Shown piece after piece: positions 1 through 11,982 of a stretch of 64,000 bases of DNA. The DNA comes from Cannabis sativa (taxonomy: Eukaryota; Streptophyta; Magnoliopsida; Rosales; Cannabaceae). The position numbers and the translations under genes are program-made. Below the pieces are notes generated by a model. It did not search any database, was not told the DNA's origin, and saw only the letters and a list, made by a program, of their open reading frames with translations. How positions within the stretch are numbered: position 1 is the first letter of the stretch; each line of letters begins with the position of its first letter. Location of the stretch: assembly GCF_029168945.1 (NCBI RefSeq), contig NC_083605.1, positions 38,267,280 through 38,331,279 on the forward strand, in the 5' to 3' direction.

Positions 1-299
1 AACATAAATATGCATTTCTGAATTCCATAAATAACAGCATAATAAATTATTTAAATAGCTATAAATAATTCCATAATTAATCATAAACAACTGCTAATTT
101 CCAAATTAACTAAGCGGGCTTTACAGAATAAGTACCTTTCCTGCATCTTTAACATTCAGTCTCTCTCTGGTAGACCTAGAGACTTCAGATAGGTTTTTAC
201 ACTTCTCCAAAATCACTACTCCACCCCAAGAGTAATCACCATCTTATCAGCAGACTTTCTAGCACAAAGGCAAGTCTAGAAATCTGATTTGGTGTAGTC

Positions 300-540
300 T
301 AAGAGTATTAAAACCACCCTTATCGACTAACGTGGAGTTTCTCTTCTTAATCTTAAGATTTACTTGATTGTCTTCCAATATTCCTTTCCTGGATTAATCT
401 GATACCTACTCATTACTTCCACTCAACAACAGGTGTCTGGTCTAAGGCATACTAATGCATATCTGAGACCTCTCACTGTTGATTTAAGAAATTCTTTCAT
501 GGCTTTATCTTTTTTGGAATAGTTGAGACTTTTCCTTAGA
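300..540 (-). pseudogene. Ty1/copia RNase H-region remnant (nCop-1)
   Basis: Translated on the minus strand, the piece reads roughly LRPDTCC, a stop, then VGVMSRYQINPG, which resembles the RPDI.YAVG..SRY..NPG block near the C terminus of copia polyproteins. The same block with the same internal stop recurs in nCop-3 (42600-42700), in nCop-4 (50340-50600) and, more diverged, in nCop-2. It is non-coding in every copy here. Family-level recognition is by motif only. Confidence 0.6.
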
Positions 541-1379
541 TAAATAAAATCTATGTCTAGAAGTTGAGAAGCTTATATAGATTGCCATTAGAAAAGAAAA
601 TGCTTCAGCATCTTACTAAAGTAAGTTGCCTGCGTTAGAGTAAGTAATTACAAGGTATACCACAAGCAATAGGTTTAGATAAACTCAAACCTATAATACT
701 AGGAACAGGAAGTTTTGTTAAGTCTATTGAATAGACTTATTAACGAAAATTTCCTTTCATTTCCTTGTAATAGAAAAGTTTTAGGTTAGTCCATGTGAAT
801 GGATTAAACCATAGTTCTCTTGGATTTTCTTCTTAGTTTCTTATTTTGGACAATCCATTACTTGTTTAAACTCACAATGGATTTTAATCAATAGTGTCTT
901 CCAAGTCATAAGAGGTGAGTTCCTTGAAACCCTCCCACTACGACAAGGTACCGTGAATTATGTCTAAGAAAACTAAATGGAATTAACCTTTTCGGTTGTG
1001 TCAAGACAACATAGGCAGTGGGATCATCATGTAAAGATGATAGAACACTTTTGGAATCAAGAAAAAAAAATATCTCCTTTATTTGCTACTTTATTTTCAG
1101 ACTTAGTCATTCTCTTAGAATAGTAGTATTTGTTTGAACAAACACTTTCTTATCAAATGAGTATGGGATGGTCCACGCCTAATCACTTAGAATAGCTAAC
1201 AAACATGCAAACCATGGTTAACAGTTCTAGCTTTTCTTAAGATTTTGATTAGGTCATCCATGAATCTAGTAATGATTTACACAAAGTACCCAACCATTGC
1301 ATCATTCTGAAATTGTATTACCATAGAAGGACTTCGGCAACGACTAGTAACTAATCATCAATATGCAACTCGAATTTCT

Positions 1380-1840
1380 GCGGAGGTAAGTTTTGATATA
1401 ATTCAAAAATAAACATAATGATCTTTGAACTGCATATCTACTAACTATTTCTCCACCCCTATCAGTTCGCAAGATCTTTAACCACTTACCTTAATGGTTT
1501 ATCACCATTGCTAGAAATTCATGAAATTTTTCAAACATTTCAAATTTCTTTTGCATAAGGTAAAATCTAGAGTGATCGTTTTAAGAATACAACGAAAAAC
1601 TCATATCCATCCATGAATGTACATCCATCTGCGAATGAGATGAACTTACTTTCAGTGGATATAGGCATATTAACTCTTTGCAGAGATTGATCTTGTCAAA
1701 ACCACTATGAACAAGATACAAATGCCATTGATTTAATAAAATGTGGTCGTAGTCTTTTGAAGACTTAGGTTTAGTTACATTAAAGAGTTCTTCGAATAGT
1801 GTAAGTGGATCCTTGTCACAGAATACTAAACTCATATTCC
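1380..1840 (-). pseudogene. Ty1/copia GAG-pre-integrase and integrase remnant (nCop-1)
   Basis: The minus strand keeps an 84-codon open stretch (1581-1835) containing WHLYLVHSGFDKINLCKEL, a worn version of the WH.RLGH...INL motif of the GAG-pre-integrase domain. Downstream, after frame changes, come FEMFEKF-like sequence and a decayed LR.DRGGE-like integrase segment. Copia pol order (pre-integrase, integrase, then reverse transcriptase and RNase H) is preserved relative to the 300-540 remnant. No catalytic triad survives in one frame. The clearest copy of this segment is in nCop-2 (15524-15742). Confidence 0.6.
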
Positions 1841-2224
1841 ATACAGTTTGAATCCATTGATAGAAAATGGTTATTAAACACTTGTGAAAGTAAAACTGTA
1901 TTGTATTAAAAAATTATTTGGAATCTAAAATTTAAAGGGAAAGACTTAAATTTATACCAAATATACATGAGTAATTCTTTCTTGGACCACCACTACTAAT
2001 TTAACTCTAATCTTATTTGCCCATACAAGTAGGAGATTTTGAAGATCGAGGATTTATATCATTTTGGGATGGAATTTTTGGAATATAATCAAATGCGTCA
2101 TTTAATTTCTTAAGAGAAAATATAGAATGACATGAAATGATTTATAGACCATTCATCCAATGATATGTTATTGAGCTAATTCGAAATGAATAAGGTAAGA
2201 GGAATTACGATAATTTCATATTTA

Positions 2225-2930
2225 AATAAGAATCCAATGATGCTCCGATTATCGAGAGTCAAAGTAATCTTATTTATACAATCTTCTTGTTTCATATTAT
2301 AAATATTAGTCTAAGGTGTCATCAATTGATGAACAACTTGATGTTGCATTTACAATATTTATCTTTCCAGATCTAACACTATTATGTTTGTCTAATGTTG
2401 ACAATCCATTAGGGATTTATCTCATTAGAACAACAAACCATGTTAGACCAAGAATAAAGATTCGAAATTAAACTACAATTTAATAATAGAAAATAACATG
2501 GTTCAATATAAATTCATACACAATTCAGAAATTATTAAACACATAGCAAGTAGGAATGACAAGTGAAAATACTAAAACGTACAATCCTAAATAATTTCCA
2601 AGGTCTTCAACAAACTGATATCAGTGTCCTATTTAGGCGAGAGTCAGTCATACCATCCATTGAATAGAGTTGTCAGCTCATCTAAAATGATAAACATTCT
2701 AGCAACTTTTTATTCGATCAAGATTGGAATCCAGCGTTGTCCCGTTTAGGCGAGAGTCAAGGCTATTTTATCTTATGAGCTTCCACCATTGTTTCATACT
2801 TTTGTAACTCAAATACAGTCGCCACCATTAGGGTGATCAATACTAATATAAAACACGTAGAAATAATACTTATCTTTCGAGATTCTACTGCGTTAAATTG
2901 CTAATGAACATTCCTCCATTAGGGAGGATT
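2225..2930 (-). repeat. nCop conserved hairpin and GCC-motif block (nCop-1 copy)
   Basis: A GC-richer island inside AT-rich sequence. It holds two perfect hairpins with an identical five-base loop: CACC/GGTG at 2823-2835 and TCCTCC/GGAGGA at 2912-2928, both with loop ATTAG on this strand. It also holds three copies of a motif reading GACTCTCGCCTAAACGGGAC on the element's sense strand, at about 2231-2263 (worn), 2625-2646 and 2737-2760. The block recurs in nCop-2, nCop-3 and nCop-4. Function is unknown. Confidence 0.6.
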
Positions 2931-2999
2931 ACTCACTAAAACAAGAACTATGTAGAACCAACAATGGAGATCGAATGTCCTAATAATAAATCTCATTAT

Positions 3000-5620
3000 T
3001 TAAAGTGTATTTTCTTCTATTATTTATTTTAAATATATATTTATTTAACTGATATATATTTATAAATTATACTTAGATGGATATGAAAATAACTTGAATT
3101 ATTTCCATCTTATTGATAATTTCCAATAAATATTAAGAAAATTATTTAATTTAAGTTGTTTCAAAATTAATTTAAATTAATTTACAACTCAAATTTAATT
3201 TTCTATAAATGTATATTGCATTTCGAAAAATTGAAGTATATAAGAATACTACTTTCGAAAAATGCTTTAAAATAAAATAAAAATAAATTCTAGAAAAATT
3301 ATTCTAATTTTATGTTGGCCCAAAATTAATTTTTAACAAAAATGTAATTATCCTATTTAATTAAATATTTAAGAAAAATTTCAAATATTTAAGTATCATG
3401 ATTAAGAATCAACTTAAATATTAATTTTCTATTTAATTAAATATCACTAGAAAAATACTTCAAGCAAAACAGATAATATCTATCTAGACTTTCGTTGACT
3501 AATTAATTCTTTTTCTAATTATAATATATTTGAGTTCATTTATTTTAATTAATCATTAAATGAAAAAATCATTGATTTAAGTTGGTCCAAAATTAAAATA
3601 AATAATTTCCAACTTTAATCTATTTTTCAAATAAAATTCGAATTTCTTGCATCAAAGTGATGCAATTTCGAAATTGTGGGAAAAAGATTAATAAAATAAA
3701 ACAAAATATATTTTAAAAATTATTCAAATTTAAGTTATTCTGAAATTTTAAAGAAAAATTTCCCACTTAAAATAATTTTCTATTTAATTAAATATCATGA
3801 AAATAACAATATTTTAAGTATCATGATGAAAATAAACTTAGATATTGAAATTTTCAATTTAATTAAATGTATTAAATTAAAGAAATAAATAATTAAGTAT
3901 AGAGGAGACTTAATTATTAATTCTAGTTTAATACGAGGAAAAATATACTTAACTTAGATTGTACAAAAATTAATTATTAAACAATTAATTTCACAATCTA
4001 TGATATTATCCTAATTAAATATTAGAAAATACAATGAGTACTAGAAATAACTATCTAGAATATATATCGTTAACTAAGTGTTTTTCTAAAATTAACTTTA
4101 AAATATTAAATGAAAAATAAATTTCATATATTTTAAAAGTTAATTATGTTGCTAATTCAATTTTTAATTAGGTTAGACTAATATAATTAACCTAATACAA
4201 TTATTTAAATAAGGCAAACGGGCCTTCACAATTGGGGTAGTTCATGTGAGGGGGAGCTGGGTTCAGTATGTCGTACCCACTTCTATTGGCCACCAACTCT
4301 CACACAAGGCCCAAAAGAGAGGAATTTAACCTTTAAATAAACAATTGTTATTCATTGAATAAGCCCAAATCTAATTGGGCCTAAATAAAATTACTTATGT
4401 CGAATTTTATTTTAGCAACATAGTCCATTTACTTAGTAAAACTTAAATGGGCTTCCTATATGCATCTAAGCCCAATAACAAACATATAGGCTCACACAGG
4501 TCAAATGATTTGGATGGGCCCTATCATGTTACTAGGTTTACACAGATGAAAGAAGTACAAAATTTATCTGTTACAAATTATTCACAAGATCTATTGACCA
4601 TTGGACTATGATTAAAATCAGATCATTGGATCTGTCAACAAGTTAATCATAGCAATTTAGATCAAATAAATAATAGGTTTGTTAAAAAAAAATTTTGAAT
4701 AAATAATATAAAATTAAACAAACTTTGTCCATGTAACAAATGTGAAAATAAGATATTAATATAATTAAATTATTATTCTTAAACTAACCAACTAAATTTT
4801 GAAAATTTAGGGTTGTTAAAACTAACCTTAAAAATGTCAAAATTTAAATTTAAAATATCTAGGTTTATTTGAATTATTTTTATCAAATTAAATTAAATAT
4901 CAAATAAGATCAATGATTTGAAAAAAAAATCTTCAATATCACTTTCAAATCTTATAATTTAATAAAATTAAAATAATAAAATAAACCAATTTTAAAATAG
5001 ATATGGTTAGATAGTTATTATTTTAAGAATAAAAATAATAAATAAATAATAATTACCATAATTATATGTCAAAATATCTCAAATTAAGCAATATTCAAAT
5101 TTCTACAAAAATATCTAAGTTATTTAAATATTTAAAATATAATTTACAAATATCTAATAAGTAAAAAAATGATATAAAATAGTAAGATATCATTTTTAAA
5201 ACTTATAATTTATAAAAAATTAAATATTTAACAAAATAAAAAATTTTTGAATTTGAAAATATTATGGTTACAATATCTATAAAAATATCTAGGTTAATTT
5301 CAAATTTATTAATTATTTAATTTGTCATATAAGATAATTTTAATATAATATTTCAAATAAAAAAGATAAAGTTATCTTTTAATTTAAAATATGTTAAATA
5401 TCAAAATATCTAATCTTATAATTAAACAATATATAAATATTAAAAAAATTAACAGATTTTTAAATCTGACCATAATTTAAAAATTCAAATAATCAATTTT
5501 CAAATTTAAACCTAAAAATATCAAAATTAATAATAATCTATTAAAAATAAATATTATTAATTTGAAATATGATATTTAAGTTCAAATATATTTAAAAATA
5601 ATATTTTATTTTAAATTTAG
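3000..5620. other. AT-rich non-coding tract of nCop-1
   Basis: About 2.6 kb of very AT-rich sequence without a credible open frame. One island of normal composition at about 4205-4330, containing the GGGCCTTCACAATTGGGG segment, is shared with nCop-3 (38310-38430, reverse complement). I see no gene, promoter or other recognisable feature. Confidence 0.7.
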
Positions 5621-5689
5621 GGTTTGAAAATCGGAAAAATCGAATTTTTGGGAAAAATCAGATTTTTGGGAAAAATCCCTAAAAAACTG

Positions 5690-5905
5690 GAGGCTGCACG
5701 AGAGACCTTACGCGGGCGCAGGAGGGACATTGCAGGGTCCCATGTGCGTGATTCCTCGGCAGATGCAGGCTTCGTCTCGGTGTCTTGCAGGGTAAGCTGG
5801 GCGATCTTGGGGGGGGGGACAATGGAGCTTCAGACAGAAGCCATCCGCGAGCGTATACTCCCTTGTCCAAGCGCCTGGCACCGAATGCACCCACTCGACA
5901 CCATT
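5690..5905 (-). other. GC-rich variable leader module of nCop-1
   Basis: About 215 bases of high GC content, with a G-run at about 5810-5818, sit abruptly inside AT-rich leader sequence. The position corresponds to a different GC-rich module in nCop-2 (13073-13228) and a much shorter one in nCop-3 (about 37260-37310). Several short open frames overlap here on both strands, but none resembles a known protein and none is shared between copies. Confidence 0.5.
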
Positions 5906-6172
5906 GATTCCCGATTTACCAAAATTCACAACTTATTCAATTTTTATCGGAATCGAGTTCTGTAAAAAACAAAATTTCTTAATTTTTCACAAGGAATCCA
6001 AATAAAATATTTCGAAAAAACAGAAAAAATATTTTTCACGAAAAGACACATTCCCTCTGATTTTGGCGGTTGTGTGGTTTTGAGGTACATCAGAATTAAA
6101 TGACCATCTTTTTCACTTTCGCTTTGAATCGCGTCCATTGGATCAAATCTTTCTTAAAATCACTATCATGGG

Positions 6173-6180
6173 TATAAAAT
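6173..6180 (+). promoter_or_regulatory. TATA box candidate for the Tat-B antisense gene
   Basis: TATAAAAT lies about 235 bases upstream of the first good splice donor (6409) of the plus-strand gene. It would give a transcript starting near 6205. Sequence-only prediction. Confidence 0.35.
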
Positions 6181-6204
6181 AAGGAAAAGGAACCACCTTT
6201 GTAC

Positions 6205-9200
6205 AATTTCATAAAGTTTGAGAAAAACCATTAATCTTTTTCGTTAATGACCACCGTTCAATCCGTCCATAGACTTGCATGCCATCCTTGTCCTTGACCT
6301 TTTTCCTGCGAGTTTCCTCCGACTTCATTTTCTAAAAGCGATCCTTGCTTTGTTCGAAGGTTTGCAGACAGAATTCCCAAGCATTGCCCCAAGCCCTAAC
6401 TCCAAACGGTAAGTTACTTTCTTTTTTCTCATGTTTATTACACAGTGTGGATCAGTTACCTGATTTGTTTGTATTGTTATCATCTCATCTGGTTTTGGTA
6501 ATTTTTTTAGGGTTAAAACTGTTCATACTAGGGTTCAGGCAATATGTAAGTTGTTTTCAGATCTCCAACTCATTACCTTTTAGTTTGATAAAATTCTCTC
6601 CAGGGATTGGGACTGCTTTTTGCTGGTAGCAATGTCCCACTCTAGTTCAGGAATTTATCGTCTAAAGCTGTAGAGTTTGATTTTCCTTCAGAATTGGCCA
6701 TCCCATATGTACCCAATCCCTCAAAACCCACATCCAAATTAGAGTTAAATGATGCTAGGGCTAGGGAACACACAATGAGAACCCAACACGAAGATATTTC
6801 TAGTCGCTACAGGCACTTCTGGCAAGAAAAATCCGAAGACAGACGTCGATTCTTGCGAGAAGTAGCCTGGCCTAAACCACCCACCGTGTCCTTTATTCCT
6901 GTGGCAAATCCTTTGTTTTTACCCAATGTCACTATTGCTTTTGAACCAGGTGACTTGAATTTTAAAATTATGCCTCCCAAGCCACGTACGTCTAAAACTC
7001 CTCAGGATCCCAGCATCACCTTCGAGGCTGAGTTAATAAAATCGAAGGTGCGATCTATCTCTGGCTCTACGAGCAAGATGCTGAAGACCTGTGGAATTGC
7101 AATTGGGCAATTGTTCCAAGTTAGGTCAGTACGAGAGGGTGAATTCAGTTGGTACCCCCTGCACGCTTTGCCAGCAGTAACCCAAGAACTAGTGGTGAGA
7201 CTAGTACTAGTGGTTCAACTAGTATGGTCGCTTGGAGTCTTGAGCATATTTGTGCAGGGGCCATCCTCCCTCTTCGAGACTACTTCAAGGATTACATAAA
7301 TCACATTGGGGTTGCCCCATTCTAGCTGAATCCCATCTCCTACAGGATTCTTGCTGGTTTGAAAGTCTTGTACAAAATTATGAATTGGGGTTGTCCCATG
7401 ATCGTAGAGATTGAGTATCTTTACTCAGTTAACGTCGTTCGATCGAGGAAGAACGCTGCAGTGTGCTTTTTCTATCTTGGCACTCATGCTAGCGAGCCAA
7501 AAATTATTGTTGATTTGCCATGTAAGGTATCCTTCAAGGACAACTTCTTCGGCACGTCTGGTCTTTGCCCCATTGGCACAACCACGTTTCACAAACTTCG
7601 TAAGTGATTGTTCTCTTCTTACTTATTTACATTAGTCCTCCTTTTTCAAGTACTTGACTAATATTTTGTTTATTCTAACAGCTCTTATGACGTGACCTAC
7701 TCCTACCCCCGAGATGGTTAGTAGGCACAGGCACCTGCAGACTCTCCCTTACAGTCTCTAATCATGCAAGTTCTTTTTGAACGAAGCTAACTTGCGATCG
7801 ACGGGTCTCCTCGCTGATAAAGAAAACAATTGCAATTATAAGGTTCCCAAGTATTCTTCTTGGCAGCAAATAATTGTTCCACCCGATGACCACGCTTGGG
7901 ATCGCTTGGGCCAAGTACAATGCCTTCATAGCACTGCCCCTTTGGAATCCAGTGAAGGAGCATCCCAAGGTAATCAAAATTGCTGGTCACCTACTGTACT
8001 TAGGGCTGAGCGTAATATCTTAGTTACCTTCCAAGACTCCCGTCTTAATTTTTATACTTGGAATTCCATTCTCGTGGACCGTATTGCTCATAAGTTTGAC
8101 AGTTGGTACCCAAGATTCCATGTCCAGATCAAATATCACGAGTCATTTTATGGTATAGTCAAGCAATACGGTACTATGGAAGATAGGAGAGGTCACGTAG
8201 ATGCGAGCTGGGATTTAGAACCAATCGACCCTTTTGATATATTCAAAATTACAAGTTTTAGGGACTTTAGCGAATATTATGCTCCTTCTACCCCTTCATC
8301 TAGTGATAGCTCGCCTTCTAGTAATTTTGGTAAATCCCTTAGGTGGAAAATTATACTCCTCCCCTTCTTAATCGCTTTTTTTATAATGATTGTAACGCCT
8401 AGTCTTGTTTTGCAGATAAGGGTTATGAAGACATTCTAGACTGCAAGGGGAAGAAAAGGACATCCAACCCTGGAGTCCCTGCTGCTGCCGAGGTGGTTCC
8501 TCCCAAGAGGCAAAGGAAAACCATCGCTCATATGAAGAAATTATGAGCTGAACCTATTGATCTCGAGGTTTCGGACAACGAGATCCAAGAGCAAGTTCCT
8601 CCTCCAATTTTTCTTGACGCCAATGTTCCTCATCCCGAGGTGACCCCCGCTGCTTCTTCATCCAGTTAGGCCATCGAGACTCTTTTGGTCGCAGCTAGGG
8701 AAGTTAAATCTGAATTTGCCCAGGCATATAGGGTGGACTGTTGGTGCAAACTTCAAACTCTCCTTCCCCCAGATTAGGATTTTCTCAATTAGAGGAGCCT
8801 AAAGGAGATGCTTTCAAGGACCGTGGGCTGTCACTTTATGGTATGTTTGCTTTGTTAATATAATTATATTATCTTGTTATACCTCTTTTATACTCATCTG
8901 TTTGCAATTCTCCAGGCCTCTTTTGCTTCTTTTGCTTCTAATCGACTACTCTTTGAGCGGCTCGAGTATTTGGAGGGCAAGACTCACAAATTAATATCCC
9001 AATGCAAGGATGTGTGTGAGCAACAAGAGAATGCCTAACAGGAGATTATCTGCCTCAAGCAAGAAGCCGAGAAAGCGAAGGAAGAAGTAGGGAAAGTAAA
9101 GCAGGAAGCCGAGAAGGCAAAAGAGGAGGCCAAGAAGGCCCTCAAAGTCCAAGACGATGAGTTTGAGGAGAAGCTTGCTGAAAAACTTGCTGAGAAAGAA

Positions 9201-9401
9201 ATCGAGACTGTAGAACGGTGCGATAAAGTTGGTTTTCGAGCTGTATACCAAGCTTGGCTTTGGAACCCTAACATGGATACCAGCTTCTTAGAGGAGAAGG
9301 AAGAGGAAACTTTAGCTCTTTGCGAGAAGACCAAGATGAAAGAAGAAGACGACAAGGTACAGGAGGAAGAAGAAGATCTATCCAAGTCTCCCAGCATGTA
9401 G
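6205..9401 (+). pseudogene. Decayed spliced antisense gene of Tat-B (coiled-coil protein)
   Basis: I do not recognise a named family. Canonical plant splice signals suggest exons at about 6205-6408, 6692-7599, 7682-8329, 8416-8840 and 8916-9401, with introns of 283, 82, 86 and 75 bases. The junction 8329/8416 is phase 1 and 8840/8916 is phase 0, matching the two introns of the Tat-A antisense gene. After the phase-1 junction comes a basic patch (PPKRQRK) and an acidic region. The last exon encodes a Lys/Glu-rich coiled coil (repeats of EAEKAKEE type) followed by AVYQAWLWNPNMDTSF, which parallels GVYMAWATNDQSIKLTF near the end of the Tat-A protein. In-frame stops occur in exons 3 and 4 and once in the coiled coil, so it is a pseudogene. 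The first exon and 6692-7599 boundaries are least certain. Confidence 0.55.
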
Positions 9402-10006
9402 ACTTGGTTTATTTATCTCCCTTTTTATATTTATCTTTTTATGGAATGGCCCTTTGGCCGAGGCAATGGTTTTGCCCCTAGTGGCACTTTTTTGTAAAGA
9501 CAAATTTGCAAGGTTGGACGGCCAACTTTTCTTTTTAATGCCTCGTACTTTTAAGTGTAAACTTCATTATGCAGACGTTTGCTTGCGTTTTATTCACAAT
9601 ATAAACTATCACATGCATAAAGTTTATGAGGGGTTTCCATTGATTATCCTTTGTTCTGACGTTAAGTAGTTAATTTCCAACTTTACGTGTGAGCAGCTTA
9701 TCTGCCCGCTCCTCAATCTGCGAGCCATTTTTAATTCCATCTCGCGATCATTGGAAATGATCTCAATTTAAGCACATTCAAATATATTTCTAATGAACTT
9801 GTTATTTTATATATATTTTCATTGCTTACATGAGTAGTTAAAATTTCTACCCACTTGTTGGGTTTAGGTATTTTTTCAAGACATTTGGATGTCTCATTTA
9901 GTACTTTCCCTTAGCACGAGACGTTAGTATTCAGCTTTATGCGCTAGTCATAACTTTTGATTTTCCTCTCTCGTCAGATATGTTATAAATAAAAAATTAC
10001 AGTTGT
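9402..10006. other. Tat-B spacer, no gene seen
   Basis: Between the stop of the antisense gene and the hairpin repeats there is AT-rich sequence with one 71-codon open frame (9454-9669) that resembles nothing I know. This would be the 3' untranslated part of both converging transcripts. Confidence 0.5.
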
Positions 10007-10135
10007 TTGATCCCTTTCTCGTCAAGAAGGTTTGATCAAGGGGTTATAACGATTCGACCCCTTTTTTGTCGAAAAGGTTTGGTCAGGGAGTCATAACAGT
10101 TCGACCCCTTTTCTGTCAAAAAGGTTTGGTCGAGG
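10007..10135. repeat. Three ~47-base tandem repeats forming hairpins (Tat-B spacer)
   Basis: Units begin at 10007, 10053 and 10100 (the third is partial). Each has arms around a CCCTTTT...AAAGG core. The outer stem is TGATC/GATCA in unit 1 but CGACC/GGTC in unit 2, so a T:A pair is replaced by C:G on both arms. The array sits between gag and the antisense gene, as the analogous array does in Tat-A. Confidence 0.7.
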
Positions 10136-10747
10136 CCCTCTTAAAAAGTTTTCAAAAAATTTTAATTTTTTTTTGTAACTATGTATGGGTTTGCATTGTA
10201 CTATGTATTTCAGTTCAACTTTGGTTAGTCATACATATATGCCCCTCAAGTAATTTTGAAGGATTTACGCTTTGTAATTACTTGTTTGAAAGAAATGATT
10301 ATTTTATTCACAACTAGAATTCAAAATATTTCATCAGTAATGTGATTTACAATCATCAATCTCAAAAGAACTTCCCCAGTTCAATTGTTTAAATTATCAA
10401 TCTGTCGAGAGTATCTGGTTTTGACAAAACGAGTTTTGATGTCTACGGTCAATCCCCAACCTTCTCCCATAATTGTTTCAATACTCAGGGTCGATCCCTG
10501 ACATATACTAAGGTTCTAGGTAGAGTGATCCTGGTTTTAGTTCTTTGTCTTCAAGTGCTACTGTTTGACTTCCAGCTTTCCACGTCACAGCTTAATATGG
10601 CAACCACAGTGGGCTGATATCTACTCACGTCGCAATCCTTTCTACACAATTGCTTTAGCGGAGTAACAAGCTTTTGTACTCTTGCGACACGCTCCCTCTC
10701 GAGATAACCGAATTGTCCCTTCTTCTCGTGGAGGAGGGTTATAATCG
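10136..10747. other. Tat-B spacer where pol would be expected, no gene seen
   Basis: About 600 bases separate the hairpin repeats from the gag stop on the minus strand. I find no protease, reverse transcriptase, RNase H or integrase motif on either strand. Pol appears to be absent, not merely frameshifted. Confidence 0.6.
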
Positions 10748-11920
10748 TTAGTCGCTCGAGTTAATGGGCGGATCGAACTGATCATAGGCCTCTTCCTGCC
10801 CCTTTATATATTGTTGAAGGTGTCCTTGCGATATGAGACTTTCTATCTCATCTTTCAACTGGCGACACTCTTCTGTGGTATTACCAATATCATCATGGTA
10901 TTCACACTGCGTATTTGGATCCCTCTTGTGCCTCGTATGTTTCATAGGTCTTGGCTCGCCAAAAATAGTTTCCTGTATATATGCGAGGTAGATTTTTTCT
11001 TGATTTTCATTGAGCTCGATGTATTCGGTATAAAGAGGGATATACTTGTTGAGTTTCTTATTATTAGGCAGCCTTTTGGAATCGTCTTTTTTTCTTTGAC
11101 CCCGAGGCCTCCGAATCAAGTTTTTCAACAGTATCGTTCCCCGGTCATCTCCTGGGCTTTGTGATTTGACGCAGTCTAGACTTATTCTCTAACTCACGCA
11201 TTCGCAAATGGAATGAATCCTTTTGCCTTGGACCGAGTCACTGGCGGAGGTCAGGCTTCTTCAAGTTCAGATACTCTCGTAGATCACTCATGTCGTGGTT
11301 GTGATTGGACCTTCTCCTTCCTCTTAGAGTTTGGTTCGCCTTATTCTACCTATATAAATTTGTGCGAATTTCTTCCTGTTGAATCTAAAGAAAGGGTTTG
11401 TGATTTTTGTTCAATGTTCCACGTATCCCAGGCTGTACCCCAAGACTTTCCTCAGTTTCCTTAGGTTGCATCTCCTAAGAGTTCTGAGCATATCTCTGGG
11501 TCATCTCCTGCCCCTTAATTTGTGAGTCGCGAGGTTTGCCTCGCAAATCTCTTCTCCCAAGGTCAGGTTGATTTTGAGTACCATCCTCCTGCGTTGCCTT
11601 TATTGCAGCTATTTCATGCTCTAACTCGGTATTATGCCAGTTTACTTCCTCCAATCAACGCCTAAGATGGTGATTTTCTAATTCCACGATTGGTATGTAT
11701 CTGAATGGGTCGTAAGTGCCATCTTCATCAACCTAGTTATGGAGTGACCGATCGTTGCTCATCCAAGGTCCGTCAAGCCAAGGGCTGCAATACTAGGTCT
11801 TCCTAGGACTTGCAGTTTTTTCATGCGATGACTCGATAGATCCCTAAGGACTCATGGGTTCTTTTCCGGGACGATGATTGATTCCACTTGAGGATTATTA
11901 TCTTTGGTGTCATCCATCAC
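10748..11920 (-). pseudogene. Tat-B gag, degenerate
   Basis: Gag forms the particle that packages retrotransposon RNA in the cytoplasm. The best-preserved part is the C-terminal 126 codons (11128-10748), with YIPLYTEYIELNENQEKIYL followed by a knuckle-like CEYHDDIGNTTEEC and QLKDEIESLI. This lines up with Tat-A residues around 57060-57300 (YTPQYTQYTELTDSQERVYF; CEYHNDIGHSTNEC; NLKDEIENLI). Upstream, a short start-like segment (MDDTKDNNPQVESII, at about 11918) opens close to the primer site, then many stops and frame changes follow. It is a pseudogene, but order and orientation are clear. Confidence 0.65.
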
Positions 11921-11961
11921 TTTTATGTCAGGAGGCTTCTTTGTGAGCTTTTTCACATAGG

Positions 11962-11979
11962 CTCTCAATGAAAGCACCA
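11962..11979 (-). other. Tat-B primer binding site
   Basis: On the minus strand this reads TGGTGCTTTCATTGAGAG, identical to the Tat-A site at 55323-55340 and placed three bases from the LTR end. It would pair with the 3' end of a tRNA; I do not assign which. Confidence 0.75.
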
Positions 11980-11982
11980 AAC

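Larger units (their letters stand above)
1..6044 (-). mobile_element. nCop-1: interior of a degenerate Ty1/copia-type element, both LTRs missing
   Basis: This stretch aligns by eye, in reverse orientation, with the interior of the complete nCop-3 element at 36988-43269, and in the same orientation with nCop-4 at 49876-54538. The window opens inside the element, roughly at the point equivalent to 50050. Its right end loses similarity at about 6044, equivalent to about 37113, some 126 bases inside the 5' LTR boundary of nCop-3. The 5' LTR and primer site expected on the right are absent. Order from left to right: pol remnants, repeated hairpin motifs, a long AT-rich tract, and a GC-rich leader module. 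No open frame of family length exists. Assignment to copia rests on the pol remnants and on the nCop-3 LTR and polypurine tract. Confidence 0.75.

Noticed and set aside
5624..5965. 113-codon frame in the nCop-1 leader
   Set aside because: It depends on a GC-rich module not shared by other copies, has competing frames on the other strand and no recognisable similarity.
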